A DNA stretch of 64,000 bases from Bacillus sp. 165 (GCF_017742235.1 NZ_JAGHKQ010000006.1:124001-188000), one strand, 5' to 3'. Shown: positions 17,556 through 27,204, counted from the first letter of the stretch. Notes: a model not told the origin generated them from the letters alone. A program made the numbers and translations.

Positions 17556-20500
17556 TTATTTATACAATTCAATTAATAAGTCTCCTGTTTGAATAGCATC
17601 TCCATCTTTAACATAAATCTCTTTCGCTACTCCTGAAAACGATGCTTGTACGGTTGTTTCCATCTTCATGGCTTCCGTAATAACAAGGTGATCCCCCTTA
17701 TTCACTTGCTCTCCAGGCTTCACAAGCACTTTTATTACAGTACCTGGCATTGTTGCAATAATATGATTCGGGTTATCCCTATCCCCTTTTATTCTCTGAG
17801 CAACTGAGGATTTAATACTTTCATCCTTAATAACCACTTCACGAGGTTGACCATTCAATTCAAAATACACCACACGGGTGCCATCTGAATGCGGTTCACT
17901 GATAGATACAAGTCTTACCATTAAAGTTTTGCCGCGCTCAATCTCAACTTCTATATCCTCTCCAAGCCTCATGCCAAAGAAAAACGTTGGTGTATCGAGC
18001 ACAGATACATCCCCATACATATCATAAATTTTTTGATAATCCATAAAGACTTTTGGATACAGAGCGTGCGACAATAAATCAAACATCGTCACTTGACGCT
18101 TAAGCTTGTGGAATAAAGTTTCCTGCAGATCTTTAAAGTCTACTGGTTCCAATAACTCGCCAGGACGAACAGTAATTGGTTCTTTTCCTTTTAAAATAAT
18201 ACGCTGCAATTCTTTCGGAAAACCCCCATGCGGCTGTCCCAAAAATCCTTCAAATAATTCTATCACGGAATCAGGGAAGTCTAGCGTTTCTCCTCTGTCA
18301 TATACATCATCTTCATTTAAGTCATTTTGTACCATAAAGAGAGCCATGTCTCCTACTACTTTTGAAGACGGTGTAACCTTCACAATATCTCCGAACATAT
18401 CGTTAACACGTCTGTACATGACTTTTACTTCATCAAAACGATCTCCAAGCCCTACAGCTTTAGCTTGCTGCTGCAGGTTACTGTATTGACCGCCCGGCAT
18501 TTCATGCATATATACTTCCGTATGCGGTGCATTCATACCGCTCTCAAAATGAACATAGTATTTGCGCACATCTTCCCAATAATGTGACAATTGCTCCAGA
18601 GCTTGTATGTCCACATCTGGTTGTCTTACATTCCCCTCTAATGCATAATAAAGCGTGTTAGCACTTGGCTGTGATGTTAATCCAGCCATCGAACTAAGAG
18701 CTACATCAACAATATCTACTCCTGCTTCAATTGCCTTTGTATATGTTAAAATGCCATTACCGCTCGTATCATGCGTATGCAGGTGAATCGGTATGGATAC
18801 TGTTTCTTTTAATGCAGAAACTAAATCGTAGGCAGCATTCGGCTTTAAAAGGCCGGCCATATCTTTAATCCCTAAAATATGAGCTCCTGCTGCTTCTAGC
18901 TCTTTTGCAAGGTTTTTATAATATCCCAAATCATACTTCCTGCGCAGAGGGTCATTAATATCACCTGTATAGCAAATGGCGGCTTCGGCTACTTTTCCTG
19001 TTTGACGAACTGCATCAATAGCTACTTGCATTCCTTCGACCCAATTCAAACTGTCAAAAATACGGAATACATCAATCCCGGCTTCAGCAGAAGACTCTAC
19101 AAATTTTTTAATAACGTTATCCGGATAATTTTTATACCCAACTGCATTGGAAGCACGCAGAAGCATCTGAAATAATACGTTAGGCATTTGTTGACGAAGC
19201 GTAAGCAATCGATCCCATGGGTCTTCTTTTAAGAAACGATATGCTACATCAAACGTTGCACCGCCCCACATCTCGGATGAAAATAGGGTAGGCAGCATTC
19301 GCGAAGTTGGCTCTGCAATTCGCTTTAAATCTTGAGTACGTATCCGCGTTGCTAGTAACGACTGATGAGCATCACGAAATGTAGTATCTGTTAATAATAC
19401 TTGCTTCTGTGACTGCACCCATTTTACAAGACCATCTGCTCCTTGCTCGTCCAAAATTTGCTTTGTGCCGCTTTGTATCGGTTCTGATTGTCTAATCTTC
19501 GGTATACGCGGTTCTGAAAAAGCCGGCTTACTCGCCTTACCAATTCCAGGAAATCCATTCACTGTCACATTCCCAATGTATGTAAGCATTTTCGTTCCAC
19601 GGTCATGTCGTTTTGGAAATACAAACAGCTCAGGTGAAGAATCAATAAATGATGTATCGTACGCCCCAGACAAAAAGTTAGGATGCTTTACAACATTCTC
19701 TAAAAACGGGATATTCGTTTTGATGCCGCGAATACGGAACTCTTTCAAATTACGCTCCATTTTTGCAGCAGCTTGCTCAAACGTTAAAGCCCATGTTGTT
19801 ACCTTTACTAATAAAGAATCATAATAAGGTGTAATAACAGCTCCTTGGAAGCTGTTTCCTGTATCAAGACGCACCCCAAATCCGCCGCCCGAGCGATATG
19901 CCATAATTTTCCCTGTATCCGGCATAAAGTTGTTTAACGGATCTTCCGTTGTCACACGGGATTGAATAGCATATCCATGTGTGCTAATTTCCTGTTGAAG
20001 CGGAATTCCTATTTTATTACTATGAAGATTATAACCAACCGCAATCATAATTTGGGATTGCACAATGTCAATTCCTGTTATCATTTCCGTTATTGTGTGT
20101 TCAACCTGAACGCGTGGATTCACTTCTATAAAGTAAAAATGATTGCCCGTAACCAAAAACTCCACTGTTCCCGCATTGACATAATTTACGTTTTTCATCA
20201 GCTTAACCGCTGCTTCGCAAATGTCATCTCGCAACTGTTTCGTCAGCGATACGCTCGGTGCAATTTCAACTACCTTTTGATGGCGCCGCTGCACAGAACA
20301 ATCACGCTCATATAAGTGAATCACATTGCCGTCATTATCAGCTAAAATTTGCACTTCAATATGTTTTGGATTTTCAACAAACTTTTCGACATACACTTCA
20401 TCATTTCCAAAGGCTGCTTTCGCTTCAGACTTAGCACGGTCGTATGCTTCACTAACTGCCGAAGCATTGCGCACAATACGCATACCGCGCCCTCCTCCGC

Positions 20501-21002
20501 CAAGAGAAGCTTTTATAATAATTGGATAACCATGCTTCTCTCCAAAGGCTGTCACTTCAGCTAAGCTATTTACCGGACCGTCGCTTCCCGGAATAACAGG
20601 AATGCCTGCTTTTTGCGCCTGCACTCTTGCTTTTACCTTATCTCCGAACATATCAAGATGTTCACTCGTTGGACCAATAAATTTAATTCCTTCTTCTTCA
20701 CAGCGCCTTGCAAATTCAATATTCTCAGATAAAAAGCCGTATCCTGGATGAATAGCGTCCACATCATTGCTTTTGGCAATTTCTATAATTCCCTCTATAT
20801 CAAGATAAGCATCAATCGGTTTTCTCCCTTCACCCACTAAATATGCTTCATCCGCTTTATAGCGATGATAGGAGCCCGCATCTTCTTTTGAGTAAATAGC
20901 TACAGTGCGCAGACCAAGCTCTGTGCACGCACGAAATACGCGAATAGCAATTTCCCCTCGGTTGGCTACTAATACTTTCTGAATCTGTTGTATATTATCC
21001 AT
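17556..21002 (-). CDS. pycA: Pyruvate carboxylase
   Basis: 1148 aa from ATG at 21002 (AGGTGGGGAAAT upstream); the frame is open 30 codons further without a site. Biotin-dependent enzyme making oxaloacetate from pyruvate and bicarbonate. Domains in order: biotin carboxylase (VLVANRGEIAIRVFRAC at about 10; ATP-grasp GGGGRGMR near 165), carboxyltransferase (TTFRDAHQSLLATR near 542; metal ligands in HLHTHDTSGNG near 743), tetramerisation domain, and the C-terminal biotin carrier with the AMKMET biotinyl-lysine motif. Full length for the family. In Firmicutes its activity is tuned through c-di-AMP, in B. subtilis via DarB, whose gene is also in this window. Confidence 0.97.
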   Translation of the reverse strand: MDNIQQIQKVLVANRGEIAIRVFRACTELGLRTVAIYSKEDAGSYHRYKADEAYLVGEGRKPIDAYLDIEGIIEIAKSNDVDAIHPGYGFLSENIEFARRCEEEGIKFIGPTSEHLDMFGDKVKARVQAQKAGIPVIPGSDGPVNSLAEVTAFGEKHGYPIIIKASLGGGGRGMRIVRNASAVSEAYDRAKSEAKAAFGNDEVYVEKFVENPKHIEVQILADNDGNVIHLYERDCSVQRRHQKVVEIAPSVSLTKQLRDDICEAAVKLMKNVNYVNAGTVEFLVTGNHFYFIEVNPRVQVEHTITEMITGIDIVQSQIMIAVGYNLHSNKIGIPLQQEISTHGYAIQSRVTTEDPLNNFMPDTGKIMAYRSGGGFGVRLDTGNSFQGAVITPYYDSLLVKVTTWALTFEQAAAKMERNLKEFRIRGIKTNIPFLENVVKHPNFLSGAYDTSFIDSSPELFVFPKRHDRGTKMLTYIGNVTVNGFPGIGKASKPAFSEPRIPKIRQSEPIQSGTKQILDEQGADGLVKWVQSQKQVLLTDTTFRDAHQSLLATRIRTQDLKRIAEPTSRMLPTLFSSEMWGGATFDVAYRFLKEDPWDRLLTLRQQMPNVLFQMLLRASNAVGYKNYPDNVIKKFVESSAEAGIDVFRIFDSLNWVEGMQVAIDAVRQTGKVAEAAICYTGDINDPLRRKYDLGYYKNLAKELEAAGAHILGIKDMAGLLKPNAAYDLVSALKETVSIPIHLHTHDTSGNGILTYTKAIEAGVDIVDVALSSMAGLTSQPSANTLYYALEGNVRQPDVDIQALEQLSHYWEDVRKYYVHFESGMNAPHTEVYMHEMPGGQYSNLQQQAKAVGLGDRFDEVKVMYRRVNDMFGDIVKVTPSSKVVGDMALFMVQNDLNEDDVYDRGETLDFPDSVIELFEGFLGQPHGGFPKELQRIILKGKEPITVRPGELLEPVDFKDLQETLFHKLKRQVTMFDLLSHALYPKVFMDYQKIYDMYGDVSVLDTPTFFFGMRLGEDIEVEIERGKTLMVRLVSISEPHSDGTRVVYFELNGQPREVVIKDESIKSSVAQRIKGDRDNPNHIIATMPGTVIKVLVKPGEQVNKGDHLVITEAMKMETTVQASFSGVAKEIYVKDGDAIQTGDLLIELYK

Positions 21003-21311
21003 ATTTCCCCACCTCTGCTTGTTTATTATGTAGGTTGCCTTTGTTTTATTCATTCTACATGATTTTTCTGAATTTGGTAAGTATTTAGTCAATTACACTA
21101 CATATAATTAGTATAACATAATATTAGCAGATTGGTTAGAATTAATTTCACACAATAAACAAAATATGACATACTAATAAAATATTCTCCTCCATATTAA
21201 CTCACATAATCATAGATTCCCTTTCGTCTAACCCAATTCATATTAAGGTAAACGTATACAAAAAACCTGAAAATATAAAAAAAGAATCTTGCATGTTTTA
21301 TGCAAAATTCT
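21003..21311. other. pycA upstream region
   Basis: About 310 AT-rich bases holding the presumed pycA promoter and, at the right end, the ftsW terminator. No reading frame or recognised operator. Confidence 0.4.
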
Positions 21312-21313
21312 TT
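21275..21313 (-). terminator. ftsW terminator
   Basis: Stem AAAGAATCTTGCAT / ATGCAAAATTCTTT (one mismatch) with seven T following on the minus strand; overlaps the ftsW stop. Confidence 0.85.
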
Positions 21314-22484
21314 ATTTAACCACAACTAAGTGACGTTGCTGATTTTTCTGTTGTTGCGGTTTTCTCTTTTGCTCTTGTTGTTTCACTTGAGCAGAAATAT
21401 TCAGCAATACACCCATAGCTGCCAAGTTGATGATGAGAGAACTTCCTCCATAGCTGACAAATGGAACAGGTACTCCAGTTAAAGGAAGTGCGCCCGTAAT
21501 TCCCCCTATATTAACAACAGCTTGTATACCAATCATGCTGCCAATTCCTATTGCCAGCAAACTTCCAAACGGATCTGTACATTTGCGAGCAACTTGAAAA
21601 GCACGAAGCACAATGAAAGCCAATGAAGCTAACACCACTGCTACTCCTAAAACTCCGAGTTCCTCTGAAATAATCGCCATAATAAAATCTGTATGCGGCT
21701 CCGGTAAATAGCCCCATTTTTGTTCACTATCGCCAAGCCCTAGTCCTTTAAGCCCACCATCAGCTATGGCGACAAAGGAATTGATCAAGTGAAAACCATC
21801 ATCTTCCGGTGACAAAAACGGATTAATAAAAGCTGTAAACCTGGAAATTTGTTCATCTGTTAGAACAGCTAATGCCGCAAAATACCCCAAAGGAAGCCAA
21901 AGCGGAGCAAGCAAACCGATTCGTTTTAGATTTACCCCTATTCGTATGCCGGAACAAAGCGTCATAGTTGCTGCTATGCTCATAATCAAGAGACCTGTTC
22001 CCATATCAGGTTGTAATACTACTAAGATAACCACGAGTAGTACGAATCCCCATACAACACCCGCACCTCTCCAAATCGGTAGATCCGTTTCTTGCCGCTT
22101 TGCATAGAAACGCGCCAATACAATAATAATGCCGAGCTTAATAAATTCCGATGGCTGAAAGCCAAATACCCAGGCTTTTGCATTGTTAACTACTTCACCC
22201 ATAATACGTGCAATACCAAGCAACCCAATACTGCTTATATAAATAATCAAGGCTACAACTCTTTTTTTCAAAATAGAATAGGAAAACCTCATGACAATAA
22301 AGCATCCAGCTGCCCCTGTCACTAAAAACATTAATTGCCTCTTAAAAAAATAGTCGCTTGCCACTTTATATTTCAGCAACGCAGGGGCCATGCTGGCACT
22401 GTACACCATAATAACACCTAACGCGCACAAAACAAATAATGCTGTTACCAACGGGTAGTCCATTGATTTTATAATTTTTTTCAT
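21312..22484 (-). CDS. ftsW: FtsW, septal peptidoglycan glycosyltransferase (SEDS family)
   Basis: 390 aa, ATG at 22484 with GGAAGAGGAGAGG upstream. Ten membrane helices with SEDS signatures: YSASMAPAL near residue 27, QPSEFIKLGIIIVLARFYA near residue 110, PDMGTGLLI near residue 161, LPEPHTDFIMAIISEELG near residue 254 with the catalytic-region Asp and Glu, and PVPFVSYGGSS near residue 336. Works with a class B PBP in cell division. Position beside pycA and ylaN matches B. subtilis ftsW rather than rodA or spoVE. Confidence 0.93.
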   Translation of the reverse strand: MKKIIKSMDYPLVTALFVLCALGVIMVYSASMAPALLKYKVASDYFFKRQLMFLVTGAAGCFIVMRFSYSILKKRVVALIIYISSIGLLGIARIMGEVVNNAKAWVFGFQPSEFIKLGIIIVLARFYAKRQETDLPIWRGAGVVWGFVLLVVILVVLQPDMGTGLLIMSIAATMTLCSGIRIGVNLKRIGLLAPLWLPLGYFAALAVLTDEQISRFTAFINPFLSPEDDGFHLINSFVAIADGGLKGLGLGDSEQKWGYLPEPHTDFIMAIISEELGVLGVAVVLASLAFIVLRAFQVARKCTDPFGSLLAIGIGSMIGIQAVVNIGGITGALPLTGVPVPFVSYGGSSLIINLAAMGVLLNISAQVKQQEQKRKPQQQKNQQRHLVVVK

Positions 22485-22571
22485 ACCTCTCCTCTTCCTT
22501 GAACTTGTTTCTATACAAAACTACTTCCATATATTTTGGGATTTTCCTTCTTATTGCGATATGTATGACGT

Positions 22572-22605
22572 AAAAAAGCTCAAACTACCGCACTAGTTTG
22601 AGCTT
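22572..22605 (-). terminator. ylaN terminator
   Basis: Stem AAGCTCAAACTA / TAGTTTGAGCTT, loop CCGCAC, with six T following on the minus strand. Confidence 0.85.
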
Positions 22606-22610
22606 ACACT

Positions 22611-22898
22611 TTACTTGTTATTCTTAGTAAACGCTTCATGCAAAGCGGATAATTCACGTTCAAGCTCCCCGAGAATTTCTTTTCCCATCGCTTCCTCTAC
22701 AAGGCCAAGTCTAACGGCAAAATCAATTTCGCGAGACAAACCGAACATCTGTGTATCTAAAACTTCCTCATATAAAGGACACTGTGGCATAGTAAGGTGA
22801 TCCATTTGCACTTTTATCAATTTTAAAATTTTATCTGCATCAGCTTTCAGAAGGGCATAAGCCTTTTCTTGATGATTTGTCACTGTCTCTGACGTCAA
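22611..22898 (-). CDS. ylaN: YlaN, Fur-associated iron homeostasis protein
   Basis: 95 aa starting with TTG at 22898; GGAGG lies 8 bases upstream. The sequence [35 protein letters not shown] is the nearly invariant core of the YlaN (DUF1507) family. The protein is small, helical and cytosolic. Reports in Staphylococcus and Bacillus describe YlaN as an iron-binding partner that relieves Fur repression and is essential when iron is low; that role is taken from the family. Confidence 0.93.
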   Translation of the reverse strand: MTSETVTNHQEKAYALLKADADKILKLIKVQMDHLTMPQCPLYEEVLDTQMFGLSREIDFAVRLGLVEEAMGKEILGELERELSALHEAFTKNNK

Positions 22899-23175
22899 AA
22901 TTGTTCCCTCCGTTTCCGTACAACTCTCCTATCCTATTCTCTAATATTAAAGATAGTTTTGACAAATTGCAACTAAAATATTTTTGGGTTCCCCTGCTTT
23001 TAGCTATCGATTCTCTTTACCGTAGACTTTAGGCGCGTTACCTGAAGCAACCCACCTACTATTCCTTACTCATGCCGAAAACGGGATTTTACTTCACCGG
23101 GATAATACGTGACAAGCCGTTCCTGTTGCCATTATACTTAATAAGAGTGTAAAAAAACAAATGGAGGAACCAATC
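22899..23175. other. ylaN–ylaL intergenic block with a GC-richer, structured-looking core
   Basis: The part from about 22985 to 23130 is less AT-rich than other gaps here and has several short stem-forming words, for example GTTGC-TTCAG-GTAAC on the minus strand. I find no reading frame with a ribosome site and could not match it to a riboswitch class. A plus-strand promoter at its right end is listed separately. Confidence 0.35.
23109..23138 (+). promoter_or_regulatory. Predicted sigma A promoter of the YlaL-like gene
   Basis: GTGACA (23109–23114), 18 bases, TATACT (23133–23138): five of six at each hexamer. Confidence 0.5.
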
Positions 23176-23673
23176 GTGGACAACATTGTGACTATTAACG
23201 GAAAAGTTAATTATATAATTACTCTTGATCCTGGTGTATGGATTTTTGATGATAGAAAAGTAGACTTAACAACTTATTTTATAGAAGAGAAGCAGGAACA
23301 TAATGAATTGGAGCAATATTTAAAAAGCACCTCCATGCATTGGGATCGCGAAATCCGAGAGGGAGCAGCCTTTCCGCCAGTTAAGAAAAGTGTTTCAAAA
23401 TTTCAAAAGGAACAAATTATTACTGGTACATTCGGTATTCCACTTTGGCCGTTTCTTAAAAATGCAAATCCATTAGAAACTGCATCGTCCGTTGAAATCC
23501 ATACAGATGATACTTGCATTACGATTTCATTAGAAACAGCTATGAAGGTAATACTCGGCTTTTCTAAAGATGGACAGCCTCTTCGTAAGGATGGACCTGT
23601 TCACTTATACTACGGTGATGGCTCAAATAAAGAGGCGCCTATTACGAATGTGTGCAAATTCACAATTATATAG
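23176..23673 (+). CDS. YlaL-like uncharacterised protein
   Basis: 165 aa from GTG at 23176; the ATG at 23161 cannot be the start because it lies on the GGAGGAAC ribosome site. Soluble, with a recognisable N-terminus (NIVTINGKVNYIITLDPGVWIFDDRKVDL) and a mid-section FGIPLWPFLKNANPLE. Position between ylaN and the PhoH-type gene matches ylaL of B. subtilis, so I use that name loosely. No catalytic motif is visible and the function is unknown. Confidence 0.75.
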   Translation: MDNIVTINGKVNYIITLDPGVWIFDDRKVDLTTYFIEEKQEHNELEQYLKSTSMHWDREIREGAAFPPVKKSVSKFQKEQIITGTFGIPLWPFLKNANPLETASSVEIHTDDTCITISLETAMKVILGFSKDGQPLRKDGPVHLYYGDGSNKEAPITNVCKFTII

Positions 23674-23716
23674 TTATAAATCAAACAATATACAGCCTTC
23701 ATTCCCTCGGAAATGT

Positions 23717-23758
23717 TATAAACAAAACGACCTGCATTTGCAGGTCGTTTTGTTTATA
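23717..23758. terminator. Long bidirectional terminator
   Basis: Perfect 19-bp stem (TATAAACAAAACGACCTGC) with a 4-base loop, shared by the converging YlaL-like and PhoH-type genes and overlapping the stop of the latter. Confidence 0.88.
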
Positions 23759-25082
23759 GAAGGTCTGCAGCCAACTGTGCTAGAGAAGATCGTTCTCCTT
23801 TTACAAACTTCACATGACCGCTTATTTTCTGTTCTTTAAACTTTTCAACTACATATGTGAGTCCATTATTATATTCATCCAAATACGGATGATCAATTTG
23901 CTGCGGGTCGCCCATCAGCACGATTTTACTCTTTTCCCCCACACGGGTCAAAATTGTTTTCACTTCATGCTTCGTTAAATTTTGCGCTTCATCAATAATA
24001 ATGAATTGCTCTGGGATGCTGCGTCCTCGTATATATGTGAGTGCCTCCACTTCAATAGATCCCATACCTGCCAAAATAGCATCGAGTTCTCCAGGTTTTT
24101 TTGTATTGAACAAGTATTCCAGATTGTCATAAATTGGCTGCATCCACGGTCTTAGCTTTTCTTCCTTTTCCCCAGGCAAATAACCTATATCCTTTCCAAC
24201 CGGAACGATAGGGCGAGCAACTAAAAGTTTTTTATATAATCCTAGATCTTCTGTCTGCATTAACCCTGCTGCTAACGCCAGAAGTGTTTTTCCAGTTCCT
24301 GCTTTTCCAATAAGAGTGACCAGAGGGACATCATCGCGAAGCAGCAGCTCCATCCCCATAATTTGCTGTACATTTCTTGGACGAATACCCCAAATTTGAT
24401 CGTTATTAAAAACCAGTTTTTTTACTTTTCTTCCCGTATGATCTACCATGCCAAGGGCAGACCCAGATCCCCCTAGTGCATCCTTCATCACAATAAATTG
24501 ATTTGGGTAAAATGGATGATTAGCAAGTTCAGAAACATTCAGCTCTAACTTTTCATAAAAGCGATTTAACAACTCCTTGGTTATGTAATATTCTAAGAAG
24601 CCGGTGTAAATATTTTCTACTTCTATTACACGATCACTTAAATAATCCTCCGACTCTAATCCGAGAGCATCCGCTTTTACACGAACTAAAATATCTTTGC
24701 TGACCAGTATAACTTTTTTGCCATTTTCCTTTGCCTCTTCTTCTAGCGACAGATTTTTTGCCACGGCTAAAATTCGATTATCATTTGTTTTTTCCACAAA
24801 GATTTCCTGCAATTGATGAAACGAGCGATGATTTAATTCAATACGAAAAGACCCACCGTTTTCAAGCGGAATGCTTTCATGCAGTTTCCCAAGTTCCCGA
24901 AATTTATCAATAAGTTTAGAGACATATCTAGCGTTTCGCCCTACTTCATCCATGTACCTTTTTTTAGAATCCACTTCCTCTAGCACGACTGCTGGAATGA
25001 CTACCTCATTGTCTTCAAATGAAAAGATAGACAATGGATCTTGCAGCAATACATTCGTATCAAGAACATAAATTTTACTCAA
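23754..25082 (-). CDS. ylaK: PhoH2-type PIN–PhoH ATPase (YlaK)
   Basis: 442 aa from TTG at 25082; GGGGG lies 7 bases upstream and the protein then begins LSKIYVLDTNVLLQDP, the start of a PIN nuclease domain (acidic residues in LDTNVLL, EEVDSKKR and TNDNRILAVA). The second half is a PhoH P-loop domain with Walker A LIGKAGTGKTLLALA near residue 256 and Walker B FIIIDEAQNLT near residue 360. PhoH2 proteins are RNA helicase/RNases in other bacteria, usually paired with a PhoAT antitoxin; I see no such partner upstream here. Confidence 0.9.
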   Translation of the reverse strand: MSKIYVLDTNVLLQDPLSIFSFEDNEVVIPAVVLEEVDSKKRYMDEVGRNARYVSKLIDKFRELGKLHESIPLENGGSFRIELNHRSFHQLQEIFVEKTNDNRILAVAKNLSLEEEAKENGKKVILVSKDILVRVKADALGLESEDYLSDRVIEVENIYTGFLEYYITKELLNRFYEKLELNVSELANHPFYPNQFIVMKDALGGSGSALGMVDHTGRKVKKLVFNNDQIWGIRPRNVQQIMGMELLLRDDVPLVTLIGKAGTGKTLLALAAGLMQTEDLGLYKKLLVARPIVPVGKDIGYLPGEKEEKLRPWMQPIYDNLEYLFNTKKPGELDAILAGMGSIEVEALTYIRGRSIPEQFIIIDEAQNLTKHEVKTILTRVGEKSKIVLMGDPQQIDHPYLDEYNNGLTYVVEKFKEQKISGHVKFVKGERSSLAQLAADLL

Positions 25083-25236
25083 TCGGTTACCCCCTGACTT
25101 GTGTAAGTCGACACATTTCATGGACGAATCGTTGTTATAAATATATGAGCTACATTGTCAAGATAGAATGTTACAATATAAAAAATCAAAGGTGCGCAAA
25201 AAGGATGAACAACTGCTGTCCATCCACTTTCATGTA

Positions 25237-25692
25237 TCAAAACCCTTTTATTGCCTGCAGTACTTGATTATCAAGTTTGGCAGCCGCACGAGGATCATAT
25301 GTTTTTTCATATTTGGGCTCTACAGCAATTTTCGATCCATAAAACATCACATCGCGTACTTCTTTCACTTTTATTTCCACAAGTGAGAGTTTTAAAGGCA
25401 CACCTTCTAAGCGTTCAGCTCGGATAGAGGCTACGCCGCTTATAGAATATACAGATTCATCCGCCATTACTGTAAGAACAATGGAAGAATTACTGCGAAT
25501 GTTGGCAACAATACGTGAACGCTGATCTACCGCGAGACGTACAGTATCTTCACTTATAGCATATACCCACGAAATAACGCTCACATTTGGAGATCCTGTT
25601 TCATGATCAATAGTGGCGATAGTCACAAGACGCTCTTCTTGCAACGCTTGGACTAAATCGTCTGTCAATTTTGGTTCTACTACATTTGCCAT
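25237..25692 (-). CDS. Pyridoxamine 5'-phosphate oxidase-like FMN-binding protein
   Basis: 151 aa from ATG at 25692 (GGGAGGTG upstream). Split-barrel flavin fold: LVTIATIDHETGSPNVSVISWVYAISEDTVRLAVDQRSRIVANIRSN is the usual beta-barrel core with a dimer-interface FMN site, followed by VLTVMADESVYSISGVASI. Cytosolic. Family members act on flavin-, heme- or pyridoxal-related substrates; this one lacks enough signature to name a substrate. No clear terminator follows, so transcription may run into ylaK. Confidence 0.8.
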   Translation of the reverse strand: MANVVEPKLTDDLVQALQEERLVTIATIDHETGSPNVSVISWVYAISEDTVRLAVDQRSRIVANIRSNSSIVLTVMADESVYSISGVASIRAERLEGVPLKLSLVEIKVKEVRDVMFYGSKIAVEPKYEKTYDPRAAAKLDNQVLQAIKGF

Positions 25693-25829
25693 ACAAACAC
25701 CTCCCAAAAGGTTTATAAGTTTATCATACTCTTTTTTTAGAATTATGAAAATATTTATTTTTTGGCTGAAATAGAAAATCAGTATATAATAGAGAGGCTG
25801 ATATTAATGTGTAAGTTGAGGTGACAAAA

Positions 25830-26030
25830 ATGAGAGTTAAATGCGTACTTTGTGATGAAATACATACTATTGAAAACGAAACCTTACTGGCGAAGCGTCT
25901 TCGCAACCGGCCGATTCATACATTTATGTGTAACCGATGCCAAGAACGGATTGAGCAACGGACAAAAGAGCGTCTTGCTAGTGGAAAATTCAAGTTATAC
26001 CGTGATAAACAACTGGAAGAGGAATGGTAA
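25830..26030 (+). CDS. ylaI: YlaI (DUF2197) zinc-ribbon protein
   Basis: 66 aa from ATG at 25830 (GAGGTG 6 bases upstream). Two CxxC knuckles (CVLC near residue 6 and CNRC near residue 35) form a predicted zinc ribbon; the tail is basic and helical. Family DUF2197, function unknown, possibly nucleic-acid or protein binding. The next gene begins 4 bases after its stop, so they are co-transcribed. Confidence 0.88.
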   Translation: MRVKCVLCDEIHTIENETLLAKRLRNRPIHTFMCNRCQERIEQRTKERLASGKFKLYRDKQLEEEW

Positions 26031-26034
26031 TTTG

Positions 26035-26460
26035 GTGAAAAGAGGGCTATTTACAGGATTGTTTAGCGGCATTCTGCTTGGATTTATCTTAAAGATTATG
26101 GAAACACTTTCCTCTATTAAAGTATATAGATTATTATTAAATATAGACTTTATTCCTTTTATAGGAAGCGTAGACTGGCCTGAATATGCAGAGTTTATGT
26201 TTCATCTACTCGTTTCTTTGTGCATAGGTATTACGTTTGTATATATGGTGGAGTATATTTGGAAAGGGAACCAATACCTTTTGTCTTTTTTGCTGACAGT
26301 TTCAGCCGTTTTTTTATATTTCCCTTTAACTATACTTGCTATAGAAGAGACACCGGCACCAACGAATATTCCAGCATTTCTACTATGGACTGGAGGACAT
26401 GCAGTATATGCCCTCTGCCTTCCTTTTTTCTATAATAATCAAAAAGCCCTTGTCCGTTAG
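26035..26460 (+). CDS. Uncharacterised four-helix membrane protein
   Basis: 141 aa from GTG at 26035 (TTG at 26032 is equally plausible, as the GAGG of the ylaI end lies 9–12 bases upstream). The reading frame is open a further 61 codons, but that part lies over ylaI. Helices: GLFTGLFSGILLGFILKI, FMFHLLVSLCIGITFVYMV, YLLSFLLTVSAVFLYFPLTIL and FLLWTGGHAVYALCLPFFY. Resembles YqhR-type membrane proteins in layout, but I cannot confirm the family. Operon partner of ylaI. Confidence 0.7.
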   Translation: MKRGLFTGLFSGILLGFILKIMETLSSIKVYRLLLNIDFIPFIGSVDWPEYAEFMFHLLVSLCIGITFVYMVEYIWKGNQYLLSFLLTVSAVFLYFPLTILAIEETPAPTNIPAFLLWTGGHAVYALCLPFFYNNQKALVR

Positions 26461-26471
26461 AACGAGGGCTT
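26444..26471. terminator. Bidirectional terminator after the membrane protein gene
   Basis: AAGCCCTTGT / AACGAGGGCTT with loop CCGTTAG (one G·T pair), overlapping the stops of two converging genes. Confidence 0.75.
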
Positions 26472-26757
26472 ATTTTGGATAGTTTTGAAATTTTTCGGGT
26501 TCACGATTCATTTGGTCTAAGTAGCAATCAATAAGCTCTGTTGGAAACCGAGTCGACTTTGTTATCCCCTGCATGTCGTAAGTGATAAGATACATTTCCT
26601 CCCGTTTTTCGATTACCACAGATGTAATTCCATGATCCTCTTTTAACATGGAATCAAACAGCTCGTACGTTTCTTGAGCAGCGTTATCATCCGGCCTTGC
26701 TTCTGCCACAACTTTGATAGTAAGCCAATTGTACAAAGCATCTTGAACAGAACGCAT
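26470..26757 (-). CDS. Conserved small protein of unknown function
   Basis: 95 aa, ATG at 26757 behind AAGGAGGAGTCC. Soluble and acidic. The sequence MRSVQDALYNWLTIKVVAEARPDDNAAQETYELF and the ending LIDCYLDQMNREPEKFQNY look well ordered and familiar from Bacillus genomes near ylaH, but I do not know a named family. Downstream partner of ylaH (14-base gap). Confidence 0.75.
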   Translation of the reverse strand: MRSVQDALYNWLTIKVVAEARPDDNAAQETYELFDSMLKEDHGITSVVIEKREEMYLITYDMQGITKSTRFPTELIDCYLDQMNREPEKFQNYPK

Positions 26758-26771
26758 TCGGACTCCTCCTT

Positions 26772-27071
26772 TTATCCTGCTTGCCTTTTATGTTGATACA
26801 GACGAAGCTTATAAATCCCGAGAACGATTGCAGCCAGTACCAACCCTTCTGCCACTGGCAGAAACACCCCTAAAAACGTTAAAACTGTGCATCCTAGTAC
26901 AAGTACAGTATATACAATTACATTCTTTAAAATTGATAATTTCCTTGCAAAACCAAGATTATATACAATCACACATAACGCGATTATTGTTCCGTATAGA
27001 AGCCACATCCCCACATCCGGATTATGGTCTACACCATAGAGCTTTGCAAAAAACGACATTCGTTCCATCAT
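26772..27071 (-). CDS. ylaH: YlaH-like membrane protein
   Basis: 99 aa, ATG at 27071 with GGAGGAAAGG upstream. It begins [32 protein letters not shown], a segment typical of YlaH, followed by three more hydrophobic helices ([40 protein letters not shown]) and a basic tail. Small cytoplasmic-membrane protein of unknown function encoded beside typA. Confidence 0.85.
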   Translation of the reverse strand: MMERMSFFAKLYGVDHNPDVGMWLLYGTIIALCVIVYNLGFARKLSILKNVIVYTVLVLGCTVLTFLGVFLPVAEGLVLAAIVLGIYKLRLYQHKRQAG

Positions 27072-27171
27072 TGCGCCTTTCCTCCCTGCATCTTTCTACT
27101 ATAAGAGTACCTTGCCTCCCCTTGCCTGTCTAGTGAAAATATACAGACTCCCTAAAAAACTTGGCTCTTTT

Positions 27172-27202
27172 AAAAAAAGCCGCCGCTAAGCGGAGGCTTT
27201 TT
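27172..27202 (-). terminator. typA terminator
   Basis: GC-rich stem GCCGCCGC / GCGGAGGC with loop TAA, flanked by A and T runs. Confidence 0.85.
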
Positions 27203-27204
27203 CA

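Noticed and set aside
25852-26034. N-terminal extension of the membrane protein after ylaI
   Set aside because: The extension lies out of frame over ylaI; the start at 26035 (or 26032) has the ribosome site and gives a normal membrane protein.
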